DNA from: Physcomitrium patens | Taxonomy: Eukaryota > Streptophyta > Bryopsida > Funariales > Funariaceae | DNA length: 64,000 nucleotides | NCBI RefSeq assembly: GCF_000002425.4 | Contig: NC_037254.1 | Location: forward strand, 4,692,150 to 4,756,149 | Reading direction: 5' to 3' | Shown: positions 1 through 12,682 of the stretch, piece after piece | Layout of the letters: every line of letters begins with the position of its first letter | Position numbering within the stretch: position 1 is the first letter of the stretch | The notes under the pieces: generated by a model | The model's database searches: none | The model's input: the letters and a program-made list of their open reading frames with translations, nothing else | What the model was told of the DNA's origin: nothing | Position numbers and translations under genes: made by a program

Positions 1-207
1 GAATTGGCCGCCGCTTCTAATATCCAAGGTGACTAAATATTAATAAATCTTCTTCATTTGTATTTTCATCATATAGACGTGTTACAACATGAAAACGTAA
101 GATGGTTCTTCATATCTTTGCATCAATTGAAGAAAAAAAATAATCTACAACTAAATACATACTTATAGAGATAATCTTTATGAAGAAGAAAATATAATAT
201 AAGTAAT
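1..207. other. Unassigned AT-rich sequence left of element C
   Basis: No convincing gene or repeat. Part of 130-207 faintly resembles, on the minus strand, the leader between LTR and gag of the chromovirus family seen throughout the window, but the match is too weak to assign. No target-site duplication with the right side of element C is visible. Confidence 0.3.
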
Positions 208-753
208 TATCAAGGACATGAACTAGAAGAAGATGCATAAACCTAAAAAATCTATATTAAAAGAAAAGTAAAAAAATAGCAATAAAATAGTATGTATATT
301 AATTGAAAACTAAAATGGCCATTTCCAAAAGAAAAAGAAATTAGAGATTCTTAAATTTAAACTAAAAGCAAGAAAGAGTTGACAAGAGTGAAAAAAGCTT
401 TACTCTTATCTCTATATATATTAACTAACTAGGAGCTATAAGTCAATATTTTATAGGACTTCTAATATGTGTTGACTTTCCAAGACACATGCCTTAGCTT
501 ACAAGGCAAGTTTTCTACGTCTAAGCCATATAGTAAGCTTGTTCTTTAAGCTACCAATATGTGTGGCACATGGCGAACTTATTGACCATATTTCTAATCT
601 AAAAAGTTAATTGTAGACACCTATAAAGTCAAAGCAATATCTATAAAGCTTCTAAAAAGCTTCTATAGAAGATATTATGGAATTAACCTACTTTTACGTA
701 TATTTATTTAATCATATAGGTAATTATTGGTTTATATATATATGTCTATGATA
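208..753 (-). repeat. 3' LTR of element C
   Basis: This is the reverse complement of the family LTR. It begins with a decayed form of TGTCAAGG and ends near tgtctatgata (family form tgtccatgaca). It pairs with 5490-6040: both carry the 'agatgcataaa' variant near the U5 end, unlike element A. Confidence 0.8.
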
Positions 754-759
754 TTAATC

Positions 760-1193
760 CCTTTCTAGGAATGGATTCTATAAAGAGTGGTCTTTATATG
801 TTGAAAAAATCTAAGATGTGTCAAATTATATTTGCCACATACTTTGATCTTTGTTCTCTTTGAAGATACTTGATAGGACCTTTGAACCATGGATAGTGTC
901 TCATATCAGTACAAAAAGACCACCCTATTATTTGGTTTTTGTTGAGGCCTTCGTAAATTCCTTCAAATAAAACATTTGAAACACCATTTAGAGTTGTTAC
1001 TACATCTAATTAAATTACCAAATATTAGAAGTCTCTTCTAAGGTCGTAATATCAAAGACATTATATCTCACTATCTATTTGAGAAAGAATATATCATTCT
1101 TGAAGATTTTCATCTCAATTTTGTTATCTTGAAGGTTGTGACAATCACAATGTCTCATTTGGTAAGTTTGCAAATGAAAGCTCTTGAGTTGAA
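760..1193 (-). pseudogene. ORF3 of element C (3' accessory frame)
   Basis: It lies between the end of pol (1201) and the 3' LTR. Translated on the minus strand in the frame corresponding to ORF3 of element A, it keeps the same reading frame throughout. The second half has about 60 codons with a single stop and recognisable motifs (EGLN, GW, RGPI-like, LQREQR, YVAN). The region around the start is partly deleted. The function is unknown; I recognise no domain. Confidence 0.5.
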
Positions 1194-1200
1194 TTATTCT

Positions 1201-4200
1201 TCATCTTGGTTTTGAAAGATGTTATCGATGAAAAGCCTCCACCACCTTTGTTGTACTTACAAAAATTTTTATTGGCTTTCTTGTGCATTCATTATTATCA
1301 TATCCATGCCAATAGACAAGATATTTGAATTTATTTTGGAGCCATGAACCTACGACTTCTTCGACTTTGAACTCTTTATTATTATCCACTTCTATAGAAA
1401 GAAGTGGAACTTGTCTTCTTTTTGGTATATTCATAGTCTTATATAGTTTAAAAAAAGACATGTGGAAGGTAAGATAGATCTTCATTGCCTCTGATAGATA
1501 TATTTGATATGTAACTAAATTGATTTATCCACAAATAGAAAAATGTCCAAATTTATAATAGTCCAACTTATCACAAGGATGAGTAGTCTTGATATTACAA
1601 CAAAGCAACCATACCTTATCACATACATTGAATAGGCATCTTTGTTGATCTTTTGTCATTCTTGAGCTTCTTTTAATTGCACCTTTATTGTTGCATGTAG
1701 CTCTAACAAACAATTTATCAAACCTTGTGCCACAAGATTATCAACTTTTAAAAAGTCAAAAGTATCAAGTTGTAGATGGTAACCATAATTAACAAAGAAA
1801 GATATTTATTGTGTAGAAGAATGTATTGTATTATTATAAGTAAACTCTATCAATGGCAAGAGGGTTCTTCAATTTTCTTATTAATAATTGATGTTACACC
1901 TTAAATATTGCTCCAAAACTTGATTTACGTGCTTTGTTTGTCCATCAATTTAAGGATGAAAGGCCAAAGAAATCTTTATGTCTACCTTTAAAAACTTAAA
2001 AAGAGTTTTCTAAAATCTTGTCATAAATTCAATCTCTCTATTTGATATAATATCTTTTGGTAATCCATAATATGAATAGATATTGTCAAAGAAAAGCTTA
2101 GTAGTTTCTTTACATGTGATAGATTTTGTACATGGTACAAAATGTGCCATTTCATAAAATAATCTATTATCCCAAATATAGAATCATACGATCTTGAGAC
2201 TGAAAGATCTATAATAAAATCTATAGAAATAAAAGACCATGATTATTCTAGAATAGGTAATGGTTGAAGAAGTCTACAAGGTTGATGTTGAGGAGTTTTT
2301 GACCTTGAAAAAATATCATATGATTGGACAAATATTTTTACAGCCTTCCACATTTGCAGCCACCAAAAATCTGTAGATATTAGCTCTAGAGTCTTGTTGT
2401 ATCCAAAATATCCTACCGTTAGAAAATCATGATGTTATTGAAGAATAGTAAATATGTTACTTTTATTAGCACATATAGGCATCTTTCAAAATAAAGTAGA
2501 TTTTTTTTGAATTCAAACTTAGAAGTATGACGAGACTTAAAAGAAATATTCTTGATATCATAAACAAGAGAATCAAAGGACATATTTGACTGAATTTGTT
2601 TGAAAAAAGTTGAATCAAAAATTAATGTTGATTTCATTATTCAAAGATGAAATTTTTTTTTCTTTAATAAAATTATCCTTTGTTGATAAAAAGAATTATC
2701 TCTTTTTTTAGATACAAGATAAGAATATTTAAAAAGAATATTGAACAAACTATATTATTTTCTTGACTGATAAGTGATATTGAAATCAAATTTTGATAAA
2801 AACATGTTCCAACAAGCATGGCGACAATTCAAAACATGAGTTGACATGAAATATTTGAGGTTCTTCTGATCTATATATATACTGATTGAATTGAAAGTGT
2901 CTTCTAGATAATGATGCTATTTTAAAAAAGAATCTATAAGTTCTTTTTTATAGATTTCATAGTTAATCTTGGCTACTAAAAATTTCCTAGAATGAAAAGC
3001 TAGTAGGTGAAATTCATCATCTATTCTCATTTTTGATAATACGACATTTAAAGCAAAGTTTGATGCATCTATTTCTATTAAGAATGCCTTGAAAAAGTCA
3101 ATGCAATATAAGATTGATGCAAAAACAAAGTCTATTTTTAAAACTTCAAATACTACTTTTATTTTTTTATTCTATTGAAGTTTATCTTTAGAAGTCAAAC
3201 ATGTAAGTAGAGTTGCAATTTAAAAGAAGTCCTTGATGAAGATCTTATAATAATTGGTAAATTTCAAATAACATTAGACATCTCAGACCGTTTTGGGGAT
3301 CTTCCAATCTGCAATAGTTTGAATTTTCTTAAGATCTATCATAAGTCCATTATTTGAAATAATGTAATCTAAAAAGTCAACTTCATTAGTGTGGAATATA
3401 CACTTTTCTATCTTGGCATAGAGTCTCTCAACTCTTAATTTTTGTAATACATGACAAACATGAAGTTCATATTTTTTTATATTCTTAGAATAGATTAAGA
3501 TGTCATCTAGATAATAGATAATAAAATTGTCCAAAAACTTTCAAAAAATGTCATTCATAAGATGTTAAAAAGTTGTTGGTGCATTTTTAAGTCCAAAAGA
3601 CATAACATTATATCTATAATATCTGTACTTGGTTCAAAATGTAGTCTATCATTTATCTCCTTCTATAATGTGTACTAGATTATATGCTCATTATAGATCT
3701 ATTTTTGTATAGATCTAAGTTTGATTCAATTGATCAAGAAGTCTAGATATTAAAAGTAATGAATACTTACTCTTAACGATGATATTATAGTGTCCTTGAT
3801 AATCAACATACATCTACAATGATCCATCTTTTTTCTTCACAAATAGAATTGATGCTCTTACTGGAGATTTAAAATGACATATGAAGTTCTTGGCTAGATT
3901 TTCTTTAATATATTCCTTAAGTTTGGCTAATTTATTTTGTGATAAATTATAGATTGGTCCAAATGGCAATTATGCTCTTTCATGAAGGTTAATTGAATAG
4001 TCATAGGGACGATGTTCTAGAAGAGTATCCACATTTTTTTTTTCAAATACATCTTAAAAATCCTTATATTGGCTTGGAATGCCACTTGAAGTCTTTACAC
4101 CATTAGAAATGGGTGTGGCATAAATGATATAATGTGATACTTCTTTTGCAGCATGCAAGAAATCCTTGCACCTATAAACATAGGTTTAATTGTATTAGAC

Positions 4201-4655
4201 TTGTGATTTTTTACTTGATTAATTATAGTCTTAGTTATACTTTTAGAAAAGTCAAGAGTATGAGAAATCCAATCTACTCAAGGATTATATTTTTTTAATC
4301 ACAATAAATCTAAAATGATTGAATTAGAGTGAGATCTAATGATATTAAATACCAAAAAGCTATTATGACTATTAATTATTACTTCTATAGAAAGGATTTT
4401 GTGAGTAATATCTCCAAAAGTCAATGAGCAATCATCTATAATTTCTATATTAATAGGTTAAGTTTTCTTTACTAAAGATATGTTAAGACTTTTAGCAAAT
4501 TCTTCATCCAAGAAATACATTGAGATTCTTGAATTTAACAAGGCAGAGGCTTTGTAATATATAGGTCCTAAAATAATATTTAATATAAAATAAAAAAAGG
4601 ATTTTGAGGAGAGAATATGACCTTCATTAGGTATTGTACAAGGTTCCAATTGCAT
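1201..4655 (-). pseudogene. Pol of element C (protease-RT-RNase H-integrase-chromodomain), decayed
   Basis: Minus-strand fragments collinear with pol of element A. The protease lies around 4458-4650, with the catalytic DSG replaced by NSR. The RT is at 3150-4010 and keeps YLDD in the stretch 3283-3534. RNase H is around 2800-3150. Integrase spans about 1500-2640, with the zinc-binding part near 2420-2640. The chromodomain is at 1222-1485 and keeps EVEEV and the final VEAFHR. Numerous stops and frameshifts separate these pieces. The protease active-site loss and broken frames mean no functional polyprotein. Confidence 0.8.
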
Positions 4656-4669
4656 GGTTCCTATTATAG

Positions 4670-5285
4670 CTAGACATATTCATTTTTTGAAATATTATCT
4701 TTTTTGACATTTATACTCTTCATTTTATAATTTCATTGCTTCTTTGGATAGTATTAAGCAGTATGCTTAGGTTCTCCATAATATAAGCACAATCCTTCTT
4801 GAGGGTGACAAGTCTTTTCTTGCTCATTAATAAGGTTGAAACATATTACATCAATTTGCATATCTTCTACTTTTGAATGTATGCATTGAAGAAGTGTTGA
4901 TATTTCTATTGAATTATGGTAATGTTGAGGCCCACTTATCTGACTCTCAAATCAAAATTTAAAAAGTTGATTGTCACACTTCACAACAAATTTAATTTCT
5001 TGATACTTGATTGATAAGTCCTCAAAACTTGGATCTTATGCCATCAAACTTTTCAAGCAAGGCAATTCTTGGTTCTCTAGTATCAGAAAGATGTTCCACC
5101 ATAGAAAAAGAGACATAATTGGGTGCAAATGTTGAAGCAGCTGTAATCATATCTATATCATGACTTCCTACCATTCTTGTTATTCTTTGTGATAGTAAAC
5201 TAAGTCAATGCATTGCAAGCATTAACTCTTTCAATTGCTCTTACATATGTGCTATTGCGCTCTTCATTTCAATAAGCTCTGTTAT
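4670..5285 (-). pseudogene. Gag of element C, internally deleted
   Basis: This is the reverse complement of the gag region of the A/D type. The terminal TAG is at the same place as in A and D. The zinc-knuckle region near 4770-4810 keeps the His that A has lost, but its second Cys is Tyr. About 380 bp of the middle of gag is missing near 4990-5010, and the start ATG has become ATA. Nothing functional is expected. Confidence 0.7.
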
Positions 5286-5489
5286 GATAATACTTAGAAA
5301 ATAAATATCTAATATTATTCAAGATAAGCAAAAAAGGAAACTTGAGAACAAAGAAGATACTAAAAATAATATTACTTTAGAAGACGATAATCCACAACTT
5401 CTAATAAGCTTATGTCTTATCAAGAAAAATGGATAGTCTATTCTTAAGATTGACAAGAGTATACTTATAATATTAGAGCTTTATCTTCT

Positions 5490-6040
5490 CTTGTCAATCT
5501 ATTAAGGATATGAAAAAAACAAAGATGCATAAATATGGAAAATCTATGTTAAAAAAAAAGTGAAAAAATAGCAATAAAATAGTATGTATATTAAAAAAAA
5601 AAAAAATGGCTATTACCAAAAAATAAAGATATTAGAGACTCTTAAATCTAGACTAGAAGCAAGAAAAGAGTTGACAAGAGTGAAGAAGGCTTCATTCTTG
5701 TTTCCATATACTATCTAAGTAGGAACTAGATGGCAATATTCTATAGGATCTCTAATATGTATTGACTTTGTAGGACACTTATCTTATCTTATAAGGCAAG
5801 TTTTTTATGTGAGGGCGATATAACTAGCTTATTCTTCAAGCTACTAACATGTATAATACATGGCTAACTTGTTGACCAGGTTTCTAATCTAAAAAATCAA
5901 TTATAGACACCTATAAAGTAAAAGCAGTATCTAAAAAGCTTTTAAGTTTCTATAGAAGATATAATGGAATTAATCTACTTTTACCTAATTTTATTTAATT
6001 ATATAGGTAATTATTGATTTATATGTGTATATCCATGACT
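5490..6040 (-). repeat. 5' LTR of element C
   Basis: About 551 bp, paired with 208-753. To its left, 5286-5489 is the untranslated leader on the minus strand. This includes 'aatattagagctttatc', a decayed tRNA-Met-type primer site comparable to 7894-7905 in element A. Confidence 0.8.
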
Positions 6041-6050
6041 TGTGATTTTT

Positions 6051-6131
6051 ATAAACATGACATGTATATGTATTCTTATAAACATGACATATATATGTAT
6101 TCTTATAAACATGACATGTATATGTCCATTA
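6051..6131 (+). repeat. 27-bp tandem repeat, three units
   Basis: Three consecutive 27-bp units start at 6051, 6078 and 6105, each beginning ataaacatgacat and differing by one or a few bases. The array sits exactly at the seam between element C's 5' LTR and the truncated start of element B. It resembles the LTR end motif (tatgtccatgac) and may derive from it by slippage. An ORF running through it (6014-6196) is a by-product of the repeat. Confidence 0.8.
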
Positions 6132-6157
6132 ACATCTCTTTTTTTCTAAGGCTTATT

Positions 6158-7156
6158 ATGGCAAAGTTTGTTGAAATAAAAAGTGCAATGGCATAAATAT
6201 AAGAAAAATTAAAGAAATTAAAGTTTATAATACATCAATTCAATTTACCACCATAAAGAAGAATTAAAATGACAAAAAATAGAGATATTGAAATTATTAG
6301 AGTTGCTTCAACATCTATATCAAATCATGTATCTTTTCCTAAAATAAAACACCATTCAAGTATTAGAAAATTAAGAATTACCTTATCTTAAAAATTTGAT
6401 GGTACAAAATCAAAGTTTCAAGGATTCATTAATCAAGTACAATTGACAATTGAACCTCAACTTTAAAGCTATCAAACTCTAAAATCACAAATCATATTTA
6501 TGAGAATACTATTTTTTGATTATGAATTATTATGGTTTTTATCTTTTTTTAAATGATATAATCCAATATTGAATAATTTGAAAGCTTTTTTGGTAGAATT
6601 TTAATCTATGTATGGAGAACAGGATGTAGTTTATATTACAACAAATAGAATCTAAATTTTTTAACAAAAAAATTAATTTGTAACATTATATACTTCATAA
6701 TTTTGATAACTTACCATTAATATTAAATAAGATGATGCTACATCCATTAGCCAATTTTTTTTTGATTTACAATATAAAATAAAGAATTTGATGTTTAATT
6801 TATATAATCCTTGAATATTGAGTCAAGCAATTGATTTTGTTGTAAAGTGTGATAATTGACTTTTTTAATTTTGGTTTGAAAATTACATAAGTAACTCTCA
6901 ATATTATTACAATTCAATGGTAATACCAACATCTTCTCTATATATACCTTTAAAAGTAAAGAATATGCAAATTGATGTAATTCATTTTAAACTTTTTATT
7001 AAGCAAGAAAAGACTTATTTTCATGAAGAAAAATTATATTTATATTATGAAAAATCAAAGCATACTATTGAATATTATTCAATAAAGTAATGCAATCATA
7101 AAATAAAAAGTACAACTATCAAAAAAAATAATATGTCAAAAAATAAGTTGGTCTAG
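6158..7156 (+). pseudogene. Gag of element B, decayed
   Basis: The start ATG at 6158 sits in the same context as gag of element A (8087). The frame aligns along its length through the FINQVQ-like region, the AIDF-like region and the zinc-knuckle region (about 7025-7080), ending at the family's conserved TAG at 7154-7156. Dense stops and extreme AT bias make it non-functional. Confidence 0.7.
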
Positions 7157-7171
7157 CTATAATAGGGACTA

Positions 7172-7301
7172 TGCTTTTAGAACTTTATACAATACCTAAT
7201 GAAGGTTCTATTCTCTTTTTAGAATATTCTTTTTTTTTATAATAAATATTAATTTAGAATCTAAACATCACAAAGCCTCTACCTTGCTAGATTTAGAAGC
7301 C
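7172..7301 (+). pseudogene. Start of pol (protease) of element B, left of insertion A
   Basis: Homologous to 9101-9232 in element A (the N-terminal part of protease up to the active-site loop). The frame ends at aagcc (7297-7301) where A is inserted, and the continuation is at 13708. Confidence 0.7.
7297..7301 (+). repeat. Target-site duplication of element A (left copy)
   Basis: aagcc immediately precedes the TGTCAC start of A; an identical copy follows its end at 13708-13712. Five bp is the usual duplication for Ty3/gypsy integrases. Confidence 0.9.
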
Positions 7302-7873
7302 TGTCACAGACATACTCATATAAGCTAGTAATTATAAATACAAATAGGTGGAAGTAAATAAAAATAGGTAAAAGTAAGTTAATTCTATAGTATTTAATAT
7401 AAAAGCTCCCTAGAAGCTCCCTAGAAGCTTCATAGACGCTGCTTTGACTTTATAAGTATCTTTAATTGACTTTTTGGATTAGAAACGTGGTCAACAAGTT
7501 GGCCATGTGCCACACATATTGTTAGCTTGAAGATCAAGCTAATTATCTGGCCCACACGTAGAAAAACTTGCCTTGTAAGTCAAGGCATGTGTCTTACAAA
7601 GTCAACACATATTGGAAGTTCTATAGAATATCACCACATAGCCCCTAATTAGATAGTATATATAGAGACAAGAGTGAAGTCTTCTTCATTCTTGTCAACT
7701 CCTTTCTTGCTTCTAGTCTAGCTTCAAAGGTCTCTAGTTTTCTTGTCTTTTGGCAATAGCTATTCTAGTTTCTCTTTCAATATACATACTTATTTATTTA
7801 TATTTTATTACTTTTCTTTGAATGAAGGCTCACTTGTCTGGATTGTTTTTTCATCGAGTTCTTGTCCTTGACA
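7302..7873 (+). repeat. 5' LTR of element A
   Basis: 572 bp, TGTCA...TGACA. It is 11 bp longer than the 3' LTR because 'ctccctagaag' is duplicated near 7410-7431. It carries the promoter: a TATA-like box at 7657-7664 and a leader into gag. Confidence 0.92.
7657..7664 (+). promoter_or_regulatory. Probable TATA box of the LTR promoter
   Basis: TATATATA lies about 215 bp before the end of the 5' LTR. The same box is present in the LTRs of the other copies, for instance in K and D. It would place the transcription start about 25-35 bp downstream, giving a U3-R-U5 division typical of LTRs. Inferred from position and conservation. Confidence 0.55.
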
Positions 7874-8086
7874 GATTGACAAGAGTACACCTACAATATT
7901 AGAGCTTTGTCTAATCTTGATTAAGAGTGGATTACTCTTTTTTTCTTGATAAGATATAAGCATATTAGAAGTTGCGGATTACCTTCTTCTAAACTGATAT
8001 TGTCCTGAGTATTTTCTTTGTTCTCAAGTCCTCTCTTCTATTTGTCTTGAGCGATATTAGAAACCTTCTCTTTTCTAAGTGTTATC
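7874..8086 (+). other. Leader with a displaced primer-binding-like site (7894-7905)
   Basis: The 213-bp untranslated leader has caatattagagc at 7894-7905. The related copy D (minus, 60949-60960) reads caatatcagagc. Both resemble the plant initiator-tRNA-Met primer site TGGTATCAGAGC. It lies about 20 nt inside the LTR boundary rather than directly next to it, although the boundary is supported by the target duplication. Confidence 0.55.
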
Positions 8087-9086
8087 ATGGCAGAACTTGT
8101 TAAAATGAAGAATGCAATGGCACAAATGCAAGAGAAATTGAGGGAGTTAATGCTTGCGATGCATCAATTCAATTTACCATCACAAGGAGCAACAAGATTA
8201 GCAGGAAGTAAAGTTATAGAAATGGTTGGAGCTGCTTCAACATTTACACCAAATCATATCCTTTCTCCTATGGTGGAACGCCCTTCCAATGTTAAAGAAC
8301 CAAGAATTGTCCTACCCGAGAAGTTTGATGGCACCAGATTCAAATTTCGAGGATTTATCAATCAAGTGCAACTTGTGATTGAACTTCAACCCCAAAGCTA
8401 TCCAACTCTAGGATCGCAATTTAGATTCATTGATATGCTTCTTTCAGGTTCAACACTATCGTGGTTTTTATCTTTTCTTGAACGACAAGATCCATACATT
8501 AGATAATCTAGAGGCTTTTTTGACGGAGTTTCGATCCATGTATGGAGAACATGATGCAATTCGTATTGCAACCAATAAGATCCATATTTTACCACAAGAA
8601 AATCGATCAGTAACGTTGTATGCTTCACAATTTTGACAACTTGCAACTGATATCAAGTAGGATGATGCTACACTTATTAGCCAATTTCTCTATAGATTAT
8701 AATATGAAGTAAAAAAATTAATGCTCAATTTACCTGATCCTCAAACATTGAGTCAAGCAATTGACTTTGCTGTGAAGTGCGACAATCACCTTTTTGAATT
8801 CCAATCTGAGAACCGTACAAGTGGACCTCAACATTACTATAATTCCATGGCAACACCAACACCTCTTCAATACATACATTCAAAAGTAGAGGATATACAA
8901 ATTGATGCAGTACGTTTCAAACCTCTTACTGAGCAAGAAAAGACTGGTCGTCATCAAGAAGGATTATGTTTATATTGTGGAGAATCAAAGCAGACTGCTC
9001 AACATTGTCCAAAGAAATGACGCAATCACAAAATGAGAAGTATGGCTAAAAAAGAAGACAATATGTTAGAAAATGAGTTTGTCTAG
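8087..9086 (+). pseudogene. gag: Gag of element A (one frameshift, four stops)
   Basis: This is the structural capsid/nucleocapsid protein. ATG 8087 starts an open stretch to 8506. One extra base near 8494-8500, by comparison with copies B and D, shifts the frame, which continues in the frame of 8430-8636 and 8721-9020. Stops follow at 8634, about 8658, about 8697 and 9018; each is explained by a C-to-T or G-to-A change. The final TAG at 9084-9086 is conserved in copies A to D and is taken as the natural end. A single zinc knuckle lies near 8966-9010 (CLYCGESKQTAQHC), in which the usual His is Gln. Pol follows in the -1 frame. Confidence 0.85.
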
Positions 9087-12000
9087 CTACAATAGGGACC
9101 GTGCGGCTGGAACCTTATACAACATCTAGTAAAGGTCCTATTCTCTCCTCAAAGCCCTCTCCTTGTTTTACATTAAATATTATTTTAGGACCTAAACATT
9201 ACAAAGTCTCTGCCTTGTTAGATTCAGGAGCCTCAGCATGTTTTTTAGATGAAGAATTTATTAAAAGACATAGCATACCTTTACTAAAGAAAACTAAACC
9301 TGTTCATGTAGAAGTCATAGATGGTCGTCCATTGTCTTCTGGAGATATTACTCATGAAACCCTTCCTATAAAAGTAATAATCAATGGTCATAATAGTTTT
9401 GTAGTATTTAATATCATTAGATTGCCCTCTAATCCAGTTATTTTAGGTTTATTGTCGTTAGAAAAATATAACCCTAAAATAGATTGGATTTCTCGAACTC
9501 TTACTTTCTCTAAAAGTATAACTAATAGTGTAGTTAATCAAGTAGAGAGTCATAAGTCTAGTTCAATTAAATCCATATTTATAGGTGTAAAAGCTTTCTT
9601 ATATGTTGCTATGAAAGAATCACCATATATTATTTATGCTACACCTGTTCGTACTGGTGAAAAGACTTCAAGTGACATTCCAAGCCAATATCAAGAATTT
9701 CAAGATGTATTTGAAAAAAAGAATGCGGATGCACTCCCGAAACATCGTCCCTATGATTGTTCAATTGACCTTCAAGAAGAAGCACAACTGCCATTCAGAC
9801 CAATCTATAATTTATCACAAAATGAGTTGACTGAACTCAAGGAGTATATTGAAGAAAATCTAGCCAAAAATTTCATACGCCATTCTAAATCTCTAACAGA
9901 AGCTCCAATTCTATTTGTGAAGAAAAAAGATGGATCATTGCGGATGTGTGTTGATTATTTAGGACTCAACAAGATTACCATCAAGAACAGGTATCTACTA
10001 CTTTTAATATCTGGACTTTTTAATGAGCTGAATCAAGCTAAGATCTATAAAAAAATAGATCTTCGGGGAGCATACAATCTAGTATGCATCAAAGAAGGAG
10101 ATGAATGGAAGACTGTATTTCAAACTAGATATGGACATTTTGAATACAACGTCATGCCTTTTGGACTTACAAATGCACCAGTAGCTTTTCAACATCTAAT
10201 GAATGATGTTTTTCGAGAGTTTTTGGACGATTTTGTGATTTGTTATCTAGACGACATCTTGATCTATTCTAAGAATCTAGAAGAACATGAACTTCATGTT
10301 CGTCATGTGTTACAAAAATTAAGAGATGCAGGACTCTATGCTAAGATAGAAAAGTATATTTTTTACACTACTCAAGTCGATTTCTTAGGTTACATCATTT
10401 CAAATGATGGACTTATGATGGATCATAAGAAAGTTCAAACTATTATAGATTGGAAGATTCCAAAAACGGTAAGAGATGTCCAATATTTTTTGAGATTTGC
10501 CAACTACTATCAGATCTTCATCAAAGACTTCTCTCGAGTTGCAGCTCCACTTACACGTTTGACTTGTAAAGACAAACTCCAATGGAATCAAGAAGCAGAA
10601 GTTACTTTTGAATCTTTGAAGACAGCGTTTGTTTTTGCACCAATCTTGTATCGTGTTGATTTTTTCAAAGCATTCTTTGTAGAAATAGATGCATCAGACT
10701 TTGCTCTGAGTGCAATTTTATCACAAATCGAAACAGATGACAAACTTCATCTAATAGCCTTTCATTCAAGAAAATTCTCAGCAGCAGAAATCAATTATGA
10801 GATCCATGACAAAGAACTTCTTGTAATTGTGGATTCTTTTCAAGAATGGCATCATTATCTAAAAGGTGCTTCCAGTCCAGTCATCGTGTATACGGATCAC
10901 AAGAACCTCAAATATTTTATGTCAACATGCGTATTAAATCATCGTCAAGCTTGTTGGAGCATGTCTTTATCAAGATTCGAGTTCATCATCACTTATCGGC
11001 TAAGAAAATAACAAGGTTTATCCGATGCCTTGTCTAGACGTTCTTATCTTACACCAAAAGAAAGAGATGCACCTTTGGGCAACAAAGAACGGTTTTCTTG
11101 AAGCTGGAGCAATTTCATCTTCGAGCAATAAAATCAACATTGACTGTTGATTTAACTTTTCTTAAGCAAGTCCAGTTAAGTATGTCTTCAGACCCTCTTG
11201 TTCATGATATCAAGAATAATTCTTCTAAATCTCATGATCCCTCTAAATTTGAATTCAAGAACATCTTACTCTATTTCAAAGGACGCCTATATGTTCCATA
11301 AGAAGAAGCACGTTTACGTGTTCTTCAAGCTCATCATGACTTCCTAACAGCAGGACATTTTGGATATAATAAGACTTTGGAGCTGATATCTATGGATTTT
11401 TGGTGGCCTCAAATGTGAAAGGCAGTCAAAGATTTTGTACAATCATGTGATGTTTGCTCAAGATCAAAAACTCCTCATCATCGACCTTTTGGACTACTTC
11501 AACCATTATCCATTCCAGAACAACCATGGTCTTTTGTTTCTATGGACTTCATCATGGATCTTCTAATCTTAGGTTCTTATGATTCTATATTCGTGATAGT
11601 AGATCGTTTTACCAAGATGGCACATTTTTTATCATATACAAAATCTATCACAGGTGAAGAAATAGCTAAGCTCTTTCTTGACAATATCTTTCGCTATCAT
11701 GGATTATCCAAGGATATTATATCAGATAGGGGAACTCAATTTGTATCAAGATTTTGGCAGACTCTTTTCAAGATTCTAAAAGTGGATATAAAACTATCTT
11801 CGGCATTCCATCCTCAAACTGATGGACAAACAGAGCGTGTTAATCAAGTTTTGGAGTAATATTTAAGATGTACTATTAACTACCAACAAGATGATTGGAC
11901 AACTCTTTTGCCATTGGCAGAGTTTGCTTACAATAACATGGTACATTCTTCTAGAAAACAAACACCTTTCTTTGTTAATTATGGTTATCATCCATGACTT

Positions 12001-12588
12001 GATACTTTTGACTTTTCAAAAGTTAATAATCCTGTTGTGAAAGATTTGGCGATTCATTTATCAAAGCTACATGCAACGATGAAGGCACAGTTAAAAGAGG
12101 CTCAAGAACAACAAAAGGTTAATGCGGATGTCTATCGAAAGGAACAACCACCAATCCTCTTGGGTGATAAGGTATTGCTACTTCGTCGCAATATGAAGAC
12201 TACTCGTTCTTGTAACAAGTTAAACTATCAAAGGCTGAGACCATTTTCTATTTCTGCACAAATCAATCCAGTTGCATATCGTTTATATCTATCGAAGTCA
12301 ATGAAAATCCATCTAGTATTTCACGTGTCTCTTCTTGAACCATACAAGACAGTGGACATACTAAGAAGACAAAAAGCTCCACCTCTTCCTATAGAAGTAG
12401 ACAATAATAAAGAATTTGAAGTAGAAGAAGTCTTAGATTCAAGGCGGTGCCAAAATAAATTAGAATATCTTGTCCATTGACGTGGATATGGTATTAATAA
12501 ACGCACATGGGAGCCAATAAAGAAACTTGTAAATACAACAAAGACGGTGGAGGCTTTTCATCGACGACATCCATCAAAATCAAGATGA
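9087..12588 (+). pseudogene. pol: Pol polyprotein of element A (protease, RT, RNase H, integrase, chromodomain)
   Basis: The first open stretch, 9101-11011 (636 codons, counted from a GTG), contains the retropepsin motif DSGAS at residue 41, the RT with YLDD at 382-385, and RNase H with DASD near 530 and YTDHKN downstream. After a stop at 11009 come the HHCC zinc finger (about 11330-11460) and the integrase core with D (11545), D (11725) and E (11833; 35 residues between the second D and E). The GPY-like tail and a chromodomain (about 12412-12580, EVEEV...TWEP...FHRRHP) follow. Stops at 11009, 11299, 11416, 11857, 11996 and 12478 break it; all but the one at 11299 are readable as C:G-to-T:A changes. 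The catalytic residues are intact, so it died by nonsense mutation. Confidence 0.92.
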
Positions 12589-12682
12589 AAACCTTCTTTA
12601 TAAAAAAAACAACATCTAGGCAAGATAACATTCTATTTTCAATCCTTGTTCATAGCTTCTTTGTAGTTGTGACGTTCAGGAG

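Larger units (their letters stand above)
208..6040 (-). mobile_element. Element C: complete, decayed chromovirus (Ty3/gypsy), minus strand
   Basis: It is bounded by two homologous LTRs (208-753 and 5490-6040) that share variants absent from the other copies, so they are a genuine pair. Read on the minus strand, the order is 5' LTR, leader, gag, protease, RT, RNase H, integrase, chromodomain, ORF3, 3' LTR, the same layout as element A. All frames are broken by stops and indels, and the middle of gag is deleted. No clean target duplication is visible; the right side abuts the truncated start of element B. The element is inactive and clearly older than A. Confidence 0.85.

Noticed and set aside
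6051-6131. CRISPR-like short repeat array
   Set aside because: Three directly abutting 27-bp units with no spacers, in eukaryotic transposon DNA.
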